Source of the DNA: Palsa-504 sp963705835 | GTDB taxonomy: Bacteria > Actinomycetota > Actinomycetes > Streptosporangiales > Streptosporangiaceae | Reading direction: 5' to 3' | DNA: 64,000 nt | NCBI GenBank assembly: GCA_963705835.1 | Contig: CAVPLC010000037.1 | Location: forward strand, 1-64,000 | In this document: piece after piece, positions 45,514 through 55,293 of the stretch | How the letters are laid out: the number at the start of each line of letters is the position of its first letter | How positions within the stretch are numbered: the stretch's first letter is position 1 | Notes under the pieces: model-generated | The model's input: the letters and a program-made list of their open reading frames with translations, nothing else | What the model was told of the DNA's origin: nothing | Databases searched by the model: none | Program-made: the position numbers and the translations under genes

Positions 45514-45640
45514 TAGCCGTGAGCCTATCCCGCTACCGAGCGCGCCCACCGCCCACCCGCCCCAGCCGGGTGGTCCGCGCAAGCGACGGCCGAGTCCAGG
45601 TCGTCACCGCAACCCGAGGCTCCCTCGGCCCGCGACGGAC

Positions 45641-46117
45641 TCAGGGCGGCGGGGCGATCTCGAACCACACGCAGGTGCCGGCGCGCTCGCGGAGGAACCC
45701 CCAGCGCTCCGCGATCTCGTTGACGAGCTGGAATCCGCGGCCGGTTTCGTCGTGCCCGCCGGCTTCGCGCCAGTGCGGCAGCCCGGCGCGCCCGTCGTCG
45801 ATGACGTCGATATGCACCACCGTGCCCCGACAGAACACCCCCACGGTCACCCGCCCCGCGTCCATGGCGTGCTGGACCGCGTTGGTCACGAGTTCGCAGG
45901 TCAGCAGCTCGGCGTCGAAAGCGGCCGGATGGTCGGCCAGGACATTCCTGACGAACCGCCGGGCAGCGGGAACCTCCTCGGCGCGCCGGGCGAACGTGCG
46001 GGTCGCAGCCGCGGGTGTCGCCTGGACCGCGCTCCGCGGCTCCGGCGGGGCGGCGACAGTAAAGGACGCACCGGGCATATCGGCCTCCGCGTTCGCGCTA
46101 GCTACTGTCCGTACCAT
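45641..46117 (-). CDS. RsbW-like HATPase_c_2 anti-sigma regulatory protein
   Basis: About 158 aa from ATG 46117; ATG 46078 (MPGASFTV) is also possible. LLTCELVTNAVQHAMDAGRV is the N box, VIDDGRAGLP the G1 region and GRGFQLVNEIAERWGFLRER the G2 region of a GHKL ATPase, single-domain as in the many actinobacterial RsbW paralogues. It probably acts as serine kinase or anti-sigma factor in partner switching together with regulators such as the SpoIIE protein at 40476, though they are not linked in an operon. Confidence 0.9.
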   Translation of the reverse strand: MVRTVASANAEADMPGASFTVAAPPEPRSAVQATPAAATRTFARRAEEVPAARRFVRNVLADHPAAFDAELLTCELVTNAVQHAMDAGRVTVGVFCRGTVVHIDVIDDGRAGLPHWREAGGHDETGRGFQLVNEIAERWGFLRERAGTCVWFEIAPPP

Positions 46118-46189
46118 TAATGTAACTCTAAGTTGACACGAGTTCATCCTGGTACGGGCTCGCGGCGCCAAAAATCGCGCTAAAAATCG

Positions 46190-46280
46190 CCCGCCTGCCT
46201 GCCAGCCGAACGCCGAGCGCCGAGCGCCGAGCCCAGCGCGCGCCGGGCCCATCGCGCCGAGCGCCGAGCCGAGCGCCGGA
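46190..46280. repeat. GAGCGCC-type heptamer repeats
   Basis: Imperfect runs of GAGCGCC and CGAGCGC units upstream of the 46117 gene and beside the LmeA-like gene's 3' end. Same style as the heptamer array after glmS. Confidence 0.6.
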
Positions 46281-46294
46281 AAATCACACCCCGG

Positions 46295-47056
46295 CTACTG
46301 GCTGAGGTTGGTGTTCTGGCCGATGATGGTGACCTGCAGGCCTTGCTGGGTCACGCTGACGCTCTGGATGGTGACGCCGGCGGGCAGCTTGGGCAGGCTC
46401 ACGCTGAAGTCCGCCAGGTTGCCCAGAACGTCCGCCGGTATCCCGCCCGCGTCAACGACGTGCACGTTGATCTGGTTCGGTCCGGTCTGGGTGACCTGGG
46501 CCACGGCCGAGTCGCTGAACAAGCCGGCGACGTCAACGGTCGCCTTGATCTGGTTCGCCCCGTCGGGGGTCAGCGTGATGCCCGACGGGATGCCGCCCAC
46601 GTTGCCCAGCGCGGTGAGCGTGACCAGCACGGTGGCGTTGAACTGGTCCACCGTGGCGCTTTTGAACCCGTGGATGTGCATCCCGTGCAGGGTGGCGTTC
46701 ATGCTCGCGATCTCGAGTGCGCCCGAGCCGAGGCTGCTCGCCGTGATCGTCTCGTTGGTCGCCGTGATGTCGACGGTGTGGAAGTCGCGGCCGATCAGCT
46801 GGGTCAGGAACGGGAACCCCTGGATGGTGACGTGCGGCTTGCTGGACAGCCCCACCGATGTCTGGAACTGGCTGGCCATCTGGTTCTCGGTGTAGGCGTT
46901 GGCCACCCGGTCCCCGATCACCAGGATGACCAGGATCACGACCACCGTGATGAGCGCGATGATCGGCCCTCTGCGGCGCCGCCTGCGTATCACCGGCGCC
47001 GGTCCGGACGGTCCGGGAGGCCCGGGAGGCTGGGAGGCCCCTGGGCGTCCCACCAT
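46295..47056 (-). CDS. DUF2993 (LmeA-like) membrane-anchored protein
   Basis: About 253 aa. A Pro-rich N-terminus is followed by IRRRRRRGPIIALITVVVIL, one membrane anchor, and an extracytoplasmic domain with QFQTSVGLSSKPHVTIQGFP then FLTQLIGRDFHTVDITAT, diagnostic of DUF2993. The mycobacterial member LmeA helps mannan elongation of lipomannan. ATG 47056 is a conservative start. In another frame ATG 47090 opens MSNEPTRPLPEWWDAQGPPS, which looks more natural and would require an indel near 47030. Confidence 0.85.
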   Translation of the reverse strand: MVGRPGASQPPGPPGPSGPAPVIRRRRRRGPIIALITVVVILVILVIGDRVANAYTENQMASQFQTSVGLSSKPHVTIQGFPFLTQLIGRDFHTVDITATNETITASSLGSGALEIASMNATLHGMHIHGFKSATVDQFNATVLVTLTALGNVGGIPSGITLTPDGANQIKATVDVAGLFSDSAVAQVTQTGPNQINVHVVDAGGIPADVLGNLADFSVSLPKLPAGVTIQSVSVTQQGLQVTIIGQNTNLSQ

Positions 47057-47353
47057 TCGGGCAGCGGCCGGGTCGGTTCGTTGCTCATCGCGGGCCTGCC
47101 AGCGTCGAGACCAAAGTAGCCACATCCTCACGATGCGTATCCACGAGGACCATCTTTCCCACCCCTGCGGTGCCGCTAAGTAATGGTGGATGACGTTGAG
47201 TCACATGTCGCGTAGAGCTCACGTGTGGCTCGGTCGATTTGCCGGATGTTCCAGTATCAAGGGTGTCCGCGATTCAATATGCCAAAACGCACCCGTCAAC
47301 CGGAATGGTTCAGCCGATTCCCGTTTACGGCAGCCGGCTCTACACTCTGAGAC

Positions 47354-50211
47354 ATGCCACCCGAGCATTCCGATTGGCCTGGCCAGCAGCCGCCGCAGGC
47401 CGGATCAATAAGTCCAGGTCCCGCCGCGTTCGCGCCGGCTGGGCTGGCCGAGGCCGCACCGCCGCAGGGCCCATCACCGCAGGGCCGCACCGCCGCAGGC
47501 CGGACCGCCGCAGGCCGGACCCGGAACCGCCGCGCCCGCCCTCGTGGTCCGCACGCGGCGCTCGGACCACACGCTGCAGGCCGGGACCACCTACCGGATC
47601 GGCCGGGACCCCAAGTCCGACATCGTGGTGGCCGACTCGCGCGTCTCGTGGCGGCACGGGGTCCTGCGGAACGACGGTGACGGATGGGTGCTGGAGGACG
47701 TCGGCAGCACCAACGGGACCTTCCTCGGACTGCAGCGCGTCGACCGGATCCCGGTCAGCGGCGACTGCGTGGTGCGGCTGGGCAACTCCGAGGACGGCCC
47801 CGTGCTCCGCTGCATACTCCAGCCCGCCGCGGCTGCCGCCCCGCGGCCCCCGCCGCCCCAGCCGTCCTCCGCGACGCCCCCGCCGCCCCAGCCGCCTTCC
47901 GCGACGCGCCTGCCGCGCCCATGCGCAGGGATGCCCCCGACTCCGCCGCCCCGCGCACACCGCCCGCGGCCGCCCGGCCGGTCACCCCGGTCGTCCCCAT
48001 GGAGCCGGTCCGCCCCGCCGAGCCAGCCGCCCTCCGCGACGCGTCAGCCGCGGCCGCACCCGCACCCGCAGCCCGCCGCGCCCCGCAGCCCCGCCGCGCC
48101 CCGCAGCCCCGCCCGCCTACCAGCCCCCGCAGCCCTCTGGATACCAACCCCCCAAGCCCCCTCCGTACCAGCCCCCGGCGCAGCAGGCCGCCGCGGCCCC
48201 CGAGGCCCTCCCCAGCGTCGATATCCGCCCCACCGCCCGGATGCCGCTGCCCGCCAAGGCCATGCGCATCGGCCGGGTGCCCGATAATGACCTCGTCCTT
48301 TCCGATCTGGACGTTTCGCGCCATCACGCCGAATTGCGCAAATCGCCCGGCGGAACGTACGAGATTGTCGATCTCGGCAGCCACAACGGCACCTACGTAA
48401 ACGGCCGGAGAGTTTCCTCCGCGGTGCTGAGCGACGAGGACATCGTCAGCATCGGGCACTCGACGTTCCGGCTGGTCGGCGGCGAGCTGAGGCAGTTCGT
48501 CGACGACGGCCTGGTCACCTTCAGCGCGCAGGACCTGGTCGTCCGGGTGTCAGGCGGCAAGGTGCTGCTGGACCGCGTGACGTTCCCGATCCCCGAGAAG
48601 TGCCTGCTCGGCGTCATCGGCCCCAGCGGCGCGGGCAAGTCGACCCTGCTCGGCGCGCTGACCGGGATGCGCCCCGCGGACACCGGCACCGTGCTGTACG
48701 ACAACCGGGACCTGTACCAGCACTACGCCGAGCTCAGGTACCGCATCGGCCTGGTCCCGCAGGAGAGCGTCCTGCACACCCAGCTGACCGCCCGCCGCGC
48801 GCTGCAGTACTCGGCCGAGCTCCGCTTCCCCGCGGACACCGAGGCGTCCGAGCGGGACGCCCGGGTCGACGAGGTGATGTCCGAGCTCGGCCTTTCCAAG
48901 CACGCCAACACCCGCGCGGACCGGCTGTCCGGCGGCCAGCTCAAGCGGGTCAACGTCGCGCAGGAACTGCTGACCAAGCCGTCCCTGCTGTTCCTCGACG
49001 AGCCGACCTCGGGCCTGGATCCCGGCCTGGACAAGTCCGTCATGGAGCAGATGCGCGACCTGGCCCACGACGGCCGGACGGTCATCGTGGTCACGCACAG
49101 CGTGGCCCACCTGGACGCCTGCGACCGGCTGCTGGTCCTGGTCCCCGGCGGGAAGGTCGCCTACTACGGCCCGCCCGACGAGGGCCTCGACTACTTCGGC
49201 CTGACCGGCTGGGCCGAGGTGTTCCAGGCCTTCGAGCGGTACCCGGACCGCGACTGGGCCGCCGAGTACGCCGCGTCGCCTGCCCACGCCCAGTACGTGC
49301 TGGGCCAGCGCCCGAAGCACGAGCCCGGCGCCCAGGGTGACGACATTGCCGGGACGGCGCCCCAGCCGAGCGGCGGGCTACGGCAGTTCCGCACGCTGAC
49401 CCGGCGGTACGTGCGGGTGATCGCGTCGGACCGCGGCTACCTGATCTTCATGGGCCTGCTGCCCATCATCCTCGGCGGGCTGATCTACTACGTCGGTAAC
49501 AGCCTGGGTCTGCAGGGCTTGCTGGCGCCGGGATACAACCCGAAAGGGACCCTACAGCCGAACGGGAGCATCGTGCTCCTGATGCTGACCATCTGCGCCT
49601 GCCTGGCCGGATCCGCGCTTTCGATCAGGGAACTGGTCAAGGAACGCGTGATCTACACCAGGGAACGGGCGGCAGGTCTATCCTCCGGCGCCTACCTGTC
49701 CTCCAAGCTGCTGGTACTCGGCGTCATCAGCATCGTGCAGTCGTTCGTCCTGGTCCTGCTGGGCGTGGCGCTCTGGCCGCTGCCGAAGACCGGGTCCTTC
49801 CTGACCCACGCGCCGCTGGCCGAGCTGCTGATCGGCATCGCCGTGCTCTCCCTCACCTCGATGTGCCTCGGGCTGCTGATATCGGCTCTGGTGAGCACGT
49901 CGGAGAAGGCGATGCCCTTCCTGGTCCTGGCCGTCATGTTCCAGGTCATCTTGTCCGGCGGCGTTCCGGTAGGGCTGTACTTCCCGGTCACCGCGATCGC
50001 GCCGGCCCGCTGGGGGTTCGGCGCGGTCGCCTCGACCGCGGACCTCAACAACACCAGCCCGATCCAGGCCGGCAAGCCAGACGCGCTGTGGCTCCATACC
50101 TCATCGCAGTGGCTGACCGACATGGGCGTCATGATCGGGCTGGGCCTGCTCTTCGTGCTGCTCACCTGGTTCTTCGTGCGCCGCCTCGGCCCGCGGCGCC
50201 GCAAGGGCTGA
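47354..50211 (+). CDS. ABC exporter with two FHA domains (Rv1747-like), frameshifted linkers
   Basis: About 950 aa when three frames are joined. ATG 47354 opens a Pro-rich tail. FHA1 is in the frame from 47544 (YRIGRDPKSDIVVADSRVSW with STNGTFLG). A Pro/Ala/Arg linker follows with shifts near 47530, 47835 and 48110. FHA2 is MRIGRVPDNDLVLSDLDVSR with GSHNGTYVNGR. The ATPase has Walker A GPSGAGKST, signature LSGGQLKRVN and Walker B LLFLDEPTSGLDPG. Six C-terminal spans form an ABC2/ABCG-type permease. The same order occurs in mycobacterial Rv1747, where FHA domains bind phosphothreonine on kinases and tune export of cell-wall lipids or glycolipids. No Ser/Thr kinase gene is adjacent. Confidence 0.88.
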
Positions 50212-50236
50212 CACAAGGCGAAAGCTAACGGCAGCG

Positions 50237-51091
50237 CTAGCTAACGGCAGCGCCAGCTAACGGCACCGGCTCGCGAGGCATCAGGTCACCGAGCAGCCCG
50301 CGCCGCAGCTCGCCCACCGCGGCGTCGCCGACGTCGAGCCCGCGCGTCAGGAACCGCCCGAACGACCGGTACCTCCGGTCCGCCTCCTCGAACGCCGCGC
50401 CCAGGTAGGTGGCGCTCTGCTCCATGATCGGCCGCAGCAGCTCCGGATCGGCCACGATCCCGGTCTTGATCAGGTCCAGCCGCAGCTTCTGGTACCCGGT
50501 GCGGTGGAAGTCGTTGGACAGCAGGTAGTCCCGCAGCACCAGCTCACGCGGCACGCCCAGCGCGGTGAGCACGATGGCGGTCATCCACCCCGCGCGGTCC
50601 TTCCCGCTCGAGCAGTGGTACAGCAGGGGCAGCCGCCCCGGCGCGCACACCAGCCGCAGCGCGGTGCCGAACGCCTCCCGCTGCCTCGCGTCCGCCACGA
50701 ACCCGCGGTTGATCTCCACCATGAGCGAAGCCGCCTGCCCGTCACCGAGTTCGCGCCGCTGCCGCTCGTGGTCGCCGCCGGCGATCAGCTCGTAGACCGC
50801 CCCGAGGTCGCCGCCGGTCACCGGCAGGCTGGCGAACTCGACCCCGTACGGCAGCCGGTCCGAGCCGCTGAGCAGGATCTCGCCCGGCGTCCTGAAGTCG
50901 ATGACGGTCCGCAGCCCGAGCCCGTCGAGCCGCGCCACGTCGGCGTCGGAGAGCTGGCTCAGCGAGTCGCCGCGGAACAGCCTGCCGCGCAGCACCTCGA
51001 GCTCGTAGGTGCTCCGGTAGCCGCCGATGTCCCGCACGTTCACCGCGCCGTCGAGCGCGACGTGGCGAGATGGCGCCCAGTGTGCCGTCAT
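50237..51091 (-). CDS. Tyrosine/serine phosphatase (Y_phosphatase3 family)
   Basis: 284 aa from ATG 51091. N-terminal ALDGAVNVRDIGGYRSTYEL is the NxRDLGG-like motif; the catalytic P-loop is LLYHCSSGKDRAGWMTAIVL, with Cys nucleophile and Arg. The Asp acid is probably in the FRTPGE-to-SLPVTGGD region. Close to PtpB/LipA-type dual-specificity phosphatases. It is divergent from the dipeptidase gene, sharing a 187-bp intergenic region, and downstream of the FHA-ABC gene in convergent orientation. A run of repeated GCTAACGGCAGCGC units lies between them (50224-50262). Confidence 0.92.
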   Translation of the reverse strand: MTAHWAPSRHVALDGAVNVRDIGGYRSTYELEVLRGRLFRGDSLSQLSDADVARLDGLGLRTVIDFRTPGEILLSGSDRLPYGVEFASLPVTGGDLGAVYELIAGGDHERQRRELGDGQAASLMVEINRGFVADARQREAFGTALRLVCAPGRLPLLYHCSSGKDRAGWMTAIVLTALGVPRELVLRDYLLSNDFHRTGYQKLRLDLIKTGIVADPELLRPIMEQSATYLGAAFEEADRRYRSFGRFLTRGLDVGDAAVGELRRGLLGDLMPREPVPLAGAAVS

Positions 51092-51215
51092 CGGACCAGG
51101 CCCATCGCGCACCGCCCATCGTCCCTCGCCGTCATTAGCGTAACCCCGCTAACCAGCATGAACAGGCACAAATCACCGATCGGCCGGACGGACCGCCATC
51201 CCCTCAATCATTTTT

Positions 51216-51237
51216 TTTATTCCGAACGGGCACCGGT
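51216..51237 (+). repeat. Dispersed TTTATTCCGAACGG element
   Basis: TTTATTCCGAACGG recurs at 31901 and, with changes, at 27086; the reverse complement GATCCGTTCGGCATCAA occurs at 58221. Here it is in the divergent promoter region between the phosphatase and dipeptidase genes. Confidence 0.5.
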
Positions 51238-51278
51238 GCGTCGTTCCCGTACCTTTCGTGCCCGCCTAGGCTGGCGGG

Positions 51279-52440
51279 GTGAGCGAGCTTGACCCGGCGG
51301 CCCGGGACCTGCTCCGGCGGTTCCCGCTGATCGACGGGCACAACGACCTGCCCTGGGAGCTGCGCAAGCGCGGCGGCCTGGCCGCCGTCAACCTGGCCGA
51401 ACCGGTCGACGGCACCCACACCGACCTGCCCAGGCTGAAGGCCGGCGGGGTGGGCGCCCAGTTCTGGTCGGTCTTCGTCCCGGCCACGCTGGCCGGGGAG
51501 GCCGCCGTGGCCACGGTGCTCGAGCAGATCGACCTGACCCGCCGGATGATCGCCGCCTACCCGCAGGCCCTGGAACTGGCGCTGACCGCCGCCGACGTGG
51601 AGCGGATCTTCGCCTCCGGCCGGGTGGCCTCGCTGCTCGGCGCCGAGGGCGGCCACGCCATCGCGGGCTCCCTCGGCGTGCTGCGCATGCTGCACGCGCT
51701 CGGCGTCCGGTACCTGACGCTGACCCACAACGCCAACGTGGGCTGGGCCGACTCGGCCACCGACGAGAAGGCGGCCGGCGGCCTGACCGATTTCGGCCGG
51801 GACGTGGTCCGGGAGATGCAGCGGATCGGAATGCTCGTCGACCTGTCGCACGTGTCCCCGGACACCATGCACGACGCGCTGGAGACCGCCGAGGCCCCGG
51901 TGATCTTCTCGCACTCCAGCGCCCGCGCGGTCTGCGACCACCCGCGCAACGTGCCCGACGACGTGCTGGCCCGGCTGCCCGGCAACGGCGGCGTCTGCAT
52001 GGTCACGTTCGTGCCCGCCTTCGTGTCCCAGGAGTGCGCGGACTGGCTGGCCGGCCTGCGGGCCGAGGCCGTCCGCCGCGGCCTGGATCCCAGGGACTTC
52101 GCCCAGCTGTTCAGCATCAAGCCCGAGTGGGAGGCCGCCCACCCGCAGCCCAAGGCGACGCCGTCCCAGGTCGCCGACCACATCGAGCACGTCCGCCGGG
52201 TCGCGGGCGTCGAGCACGTGGGCCTGGGCGGCGACTTCGACGGCACCCCCGACGTCACCGTCGGCCTGGAGGACGTGTCCACCTACCCGGCCCTGTTCGC
52301 CGAGCTCCTGGCCCGCGGCTGGACCAAGTCCGACTGCGCCGCCCTGGCCCGCGGCAACATCCTGCGCGTCCTGCGCCAAGCCGAGTCCTTCGCCGCCCGC
52401 GCCCGGTCCTTACCGCAGCGTGGTCTCTGCCGTGCGGTAG
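51279..52440 (+). CDS. Membrane dipeptidase (peptidase M19)
   Basis: About 380 aa to the end of homology; GTG 51279 start. Zinc ligands are in PLIDGHNDLPWELRKRG (HxD), LGAEGGHAIAGSLGVLRML (Glu), VDLSHVSPDTM and VIFSHSSARAVCDHPRN (His), and the final Asp in VGLGGDFDGTPDVTVGLEDV. It hydrolyses dipeptides, including D-amino acid forms. The homologous frame ends near 52400 (LRVLRQAESFAARAR) but no stop follows; it stays open to 53084 over the MOSC gene. A stop TAG at 52438-52440 exists in the neighbouring frame, so a lost or gained base near 52390-52410 is likely. Confidence 0.88.
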
Positions 52441-53120
52441 GGAGCGCCCAGGATCCAGCCGCCGGCGTGCCCGGGCCGCGAGGCGGTGGGATGGATGCTC
52501 ACCGGGTCGCCGAGACCGACGGTGCCCGGCCGGATGACCCAGGCGTTGAGGGCAAGCTGGTTGCCGAACCGCTGCCGGATGCGGCGGAACACCGCCAGGT
52601 CCTGGGCGCCGGTATCAGGATCGATGGAGGTGACGATGCAGCGCTGCCGCACGGATTCGATCCCGATGACGGCGTCCCCGATGACCAGGGCGTGGCCGGG
52701 CCAGTGGCGTTCGGCGTCCGCGGGCACGTCGCCGATGAGCAGGTTGGGCCGGAGCCGGCGCGCGTCGGCGCCGAACTCGGCGACGGCCCCGTCGGTGGCC
52801 ACGAGCAGGTTCAGGATGTCGAAGCGTTCCGGCCCGCGGTAGGCCGCCAGCCGGGCGTGCGGCCCGGCGGCGGCGCGTACCGCCAGGGCCGCCTGCGGGG
52901 TGTCCCACCGGTGGCCGGCCACCCGCGGGACGCCGTCCGGGCCGGTGACCGCCGGCACGGTGAGCAGGCCGTGGCGGGTGCGGCCGGTGAGCGGGCCGTG
53001 CGGGCCGACGACGTGCACGATCCGGTCCCCGCTGATCCCGTCGCCGGTGAGCTGCGCGGCGGTGAGGGCCTCCCCGGCCAGTGACTTGACCGGGTACCGC
53101 CACAAGCCCGCTACGTACAC
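52410..53120 (-). CDS. MOSC domain protein (YiiM/MOCOS-like)
   Basis: 236 aa from GTG 53120 with GGAGGAA upstream. MYVAGLWRYPVKSLAGEALT is the MOSC N-terminal beta-barrel motif (YPVKS); the C-terminal MOSC core reads RCIVTSIDPDTGAQDLAVFR and GNQLALNAWVIRPGTVGLGD, where a Cys and downstream NAxV/G-D positions are conserved. MOSC proteins carry sulfur or handle molybdenum cofactor. Divergent from the CGNR regulator, with shared CTAACG operators between them. Confidence 0.9.
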   Translation of the reverse strand: MYVAGLWRYPVKSLAGEALTAAQLTGDGISGDRIVHVVGPHGPLTGRTRHGLLTVPAVTGPDGVPRVAGHRWDTPQAALAVRAAAGPHARLAAYRGPERFDILNLLVATDGAVAEFGADARRLRPNLLIGDVPADAERHWPGHALVIGDAVIGIESVRQRCIVTSIDPDTGAQDLAVFRRIRQRFGNQLALNAWVIRPGTVGLGDPVSIHPTASRPGHAGGWILGAPYRTAETTLR

Positions 53121-53139
53121 GGTTCCTCCGAGGTGTCCT

Positions 53140-53216
53140 CTAACGCTAACGATCCTTCTTGCCGTTAGAGACTGTAACCTGGATATCTAACGCATGCAAG
53201 CAGATGATACCGTTAG
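53140..53216. promoter_or_regulatory. Two CTAACG/CGTTAG inverted repeats in the divergent MOSC-CGNR promoter region
   Basis: CTAACG at 53140 with CGTTAG at 53163 (17-bp gap), and CTAACG at 53187 with CGTTAG at 53211 (18-bp gap). The last arm ends four bases before GTG 53220. Two equal-shaped dyads suggest a dimeric regulator, plausibly the CGNR protein acting on its own gene and on the MOSC gene. Confidence 0.6.
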
Positions 53217-53219
53217 ATT

Positions 53220-53867
53220 GTGAACGCGCAGGGAGACATCACGCCGGCCGGCGGCGCGCGTACGCTCGTGCTGCCCGGCGAGCCGTTGCCGGTCCGCTTG
53301 ATGAACACCGTCTGGGCCGACCGATCCGGCGTGTACGACGCGCTGACCACGACCGGCGACCTGCGCGCCTGGCTGGCCGCGACTCACCCCGGCCTTGACC
53401 AGCCCGATCCAGGCCCCGGCGACCTCGACCGCTTCCGGGCGCTGCGTGACGCGCTGCGCCGCCTCGCCGCGCTGGTCACCGGCGATACCCGGATCGCCGC
53501 CGCGTCCGCCACCGCCGGCGTCGTCCAGGCGGTCGCCGAGGTCAACCGCGCCGCCGCGCAGGCCCCCACCTGGCCCGAGCTCGTCTACCACGGCGGCGAC
53601 CTGCACGCGGCGGCGGGCGGAGGCGCCACCCCCGCCCGGCGGGCGCTGTCATCGATCGCGTCCCAGGCCGTCGGGCTGCTGACCGGCCTGGACGGGATCA
53701 CGCTGCGGGCCTGCTACGCCCCCGGCTGCGTGCTGTACTTCGTCCGCGACCATCCCCGCCGTGAATGGTGTTCCGCCGCCTGCGGCAACCGCGTCCGCGC
53801 CGCCCGCCACTACCAGCGCCACCGCCACGGCGAAGGAGCAGATCATGGCGATTCCGATTCCAGCTGA
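53220..53867 (+). CDS. CGNR zinc-finger transcriptional regulator (ABATE domain)
   Basis: 215 aa. The N-terminal ABATE region (PLPVRLMNTVWADRSGVYDA) and linker are followed by the C-terminal CGNR zinc finger: CYAPGCVLYFVRDHPRREWC then SAACGNRVRAARHYQRHR, with four cysteines and the CGNR box. GTG 53220 has almost no leader after the last operator arm, suggesting leaderless translation. The gene overlaps the PPOX gene at its end by 23 bp. Probably autoregulated; ligand unknown. Confidence 0.92.
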   Translation: MNAQGDITPAGGARTLVLPGEPLPVRLMNTVWADRSGVYDALTTTGDLRAWLAATHPGLDQPDPGPGDLDRFRALRDALRRLAALVTGDTRIAAASATAGVVQAVAEVNRAAAQAPTWPELVYHGGDLHAAAGGGATPARRALSSIASQAVGLLTGLDGITLRACYAPGCVLYFVRDHPRREWCSAACGNRVRAARHYQRHRHGEGADHGDSDSS

Positions 53868-54330
53868 TGTCCGCAGTCTTCTCGACGCCCCCAACTACGT
53901 GCACCTGTCGACGCTGCGGGCGGATGGCTCGCCCCGGAACTGGGTGGTGTGGGTCGGGCTCGAAGACGATCACATCCTGGTGTGCACGTCCGACGCGATC
54001 TGGAAGGCCAAGGACATGCGCCGTGATCCCAGGGTCGCCCTGTCGGTCACGGACATGGCCAATCCGTACCGGATGGCCGCGATCCAGGGCCGGGTGGTGG
54101 AGGTACGCCCCGACGAGGGCTGCCGGTACATGGACCAGATCTCGCTCAAGTACACCAACGCGCCGTTCCCCAGCCGCGGCCCGGACCGAGTGTGCTTCGT
54201 GATCGCGGTGCAGAGCGCGGCCGCCCGGACCCTCGGCTTCGTGCACCATCCCGGTCAGACCCCTGGACAGGCTGCGGGTGTGACTGAGGGATCTGCCCTT
54301 CCGGCCTCAGATTCCTCCCGCGCCCGGTAA
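53845..54330 (+). CDS. Pyridoxamine 5'-phosphate oxidase family (PPOX) protein
   Basis: 161 aa. ATG 53845 follows AAGGAG. MAIPIPADVRSLLDAPNYVH then LSTLRADGSPRNWVVWVGLE is the split-barrel flavin-binding start; VALSVTDMANPYRMAAIQGR continues it. Such actinobacterial members bind FMN or F420. It is translationally coupled with the CGNR regulator, which may control it. The last 30 residues are Ser/Ala/Gly-rich and probably disordered. Confidence 0.88.
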   Translation: MAIPIPADVRSLLDAPNYVHLSTLRADGSPRNWVVWVGLEDDHILVCTSDAIWKAKDMRRDPRVALSVTDMANPYRMAAIQGRVVEVRPDEGCRYMDQISLKYTNAPFPSRGPDRVCFVIAVQSAAARTLGFVHHPGQTPGQAAGVTEGSALPASDSSRAR

Positions 54331-54408
54331 GCACCGGCCGTTCCCGAAGGGTGCCCTCATCCGGCACCGTCCGAAGTAGCAGGCGCCGAGCCACTAAGAT
54401 CGCACGGG

Positions 54409-55293
54409 ATGACCACCCACGCCCGTCCGCTTCCGGACCGCGCCCTCCCCGCCAGCATCCGCACGGCCGGAGCCCTGCGCCTGCTGACCTGGCCGGCCCT
54501 GGACGCCTCCGGGGCGGACGCGGCGGTCACCGCCCGGGACGGGGGAGTGTCGTCCGGGCCCTACGCGACGCTGAACCTGAGCCTGAGCGTCGGTGACGAC
54601 CCGGCCGCCGTCCTGGAGAACCGGCGAAGGCTCGCGGCCAGCCTGAGCGTCGACCCCGGCGCGTTCGTCTTCGCCCGCCAGGTGCACGGCGCCGGGGTGC
54701 GGGTGGTCGGCGAGGCCGACCGGGGGAGCGGCGCCTTCCGCCTGGACGACGCGATCGCCGACACGGACGCGCTGGTCACCACGTCTCCTGAGGTGGTTCT
54801 CGCCATCTTGACCGCGGACTGCGTGCCCATCGTCCTGCACGACCCGGTGGCCGGCGTGCTGGCCTGCGTGCACGCGGGCTGGCGAGGCACCGTCGCCGGC
54901 GTGACGGCGGCGGCGGTGGCCACGATGCAATCCCTGGGCTCTGACCCGTCAGACATCCTCGCCGGCGTCGGCCCCGCCATCGCTCCCGCCCGCTACCAGG
55001 TCGGCCCCGACGTCCACCAGGCTGTCACCCGGGCCTTCGGTCCGGCCGCGGATGAATTCATCCGCCCCGACGCCATACCCGGCCGCTGGCTCCTCGACCT
55101 ATGGGCCGCCAACCGCCACGCCCTCCGCCGGTCCGGCATCCCCGCCACCCAGATCAACATCACCAACCTCGCCACCGGCCCCGCAACCCCCGCCGGCCCC
55201 GGCCACTTCTTCAGTGACCGCGTAGCCCGCCCCTGCGGCCGCCTGGCCCTCGCCGCCCGCCTGCGCGCCCCCGGCCAGAACCCGTGGACGTGA
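54409..55293 (+). CDS. YfiH/LACC1-type purine nucleoside phosphorylase (polyphenol oxidase family)
   Basis: 294 aa. Markers are FARQVHGAGVRVVGEADRGS, LTADCVPIVLHDPVAGVLAC and VHAGWRGTVAGVTAAAV, giving the His, Cys and His residues of the zinc site of the YfiH family, and IGPxIxxxxYxV as VGPAIAPARYQVGPDVHQAV. In many bacteria yfiH sits in cell division and wall gene clusters. Here it is followed by murL with a GTGA overlap and then murD2, so it is part of a wall-related operon. Confidence 0.93.
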   Translation: MTTHARPLPDRALPASIRTAGALRLLTWPALDASGADAAVTARDGGVSSGPYATLNLSLSVGDDPAAVLENRRRLAASLSVDPGAFVFARQVHGAGVRVVGEADRGSGAFRLDDAIADTDALVTTSPEVVLAILTADCVPIVLHDPVAGVLACVHAGWRGTVAGVTAAAVATMQSLGSDPSDILAGVGPAIAPARYQVGPDVHQAVTRAFGPAADEFIRPDAIPGRWLLDLWAANRHALRRSGIPATQINITNLATGPATPAGPGHFFSDRVARPCGRLALAARLRAPGQNPWT

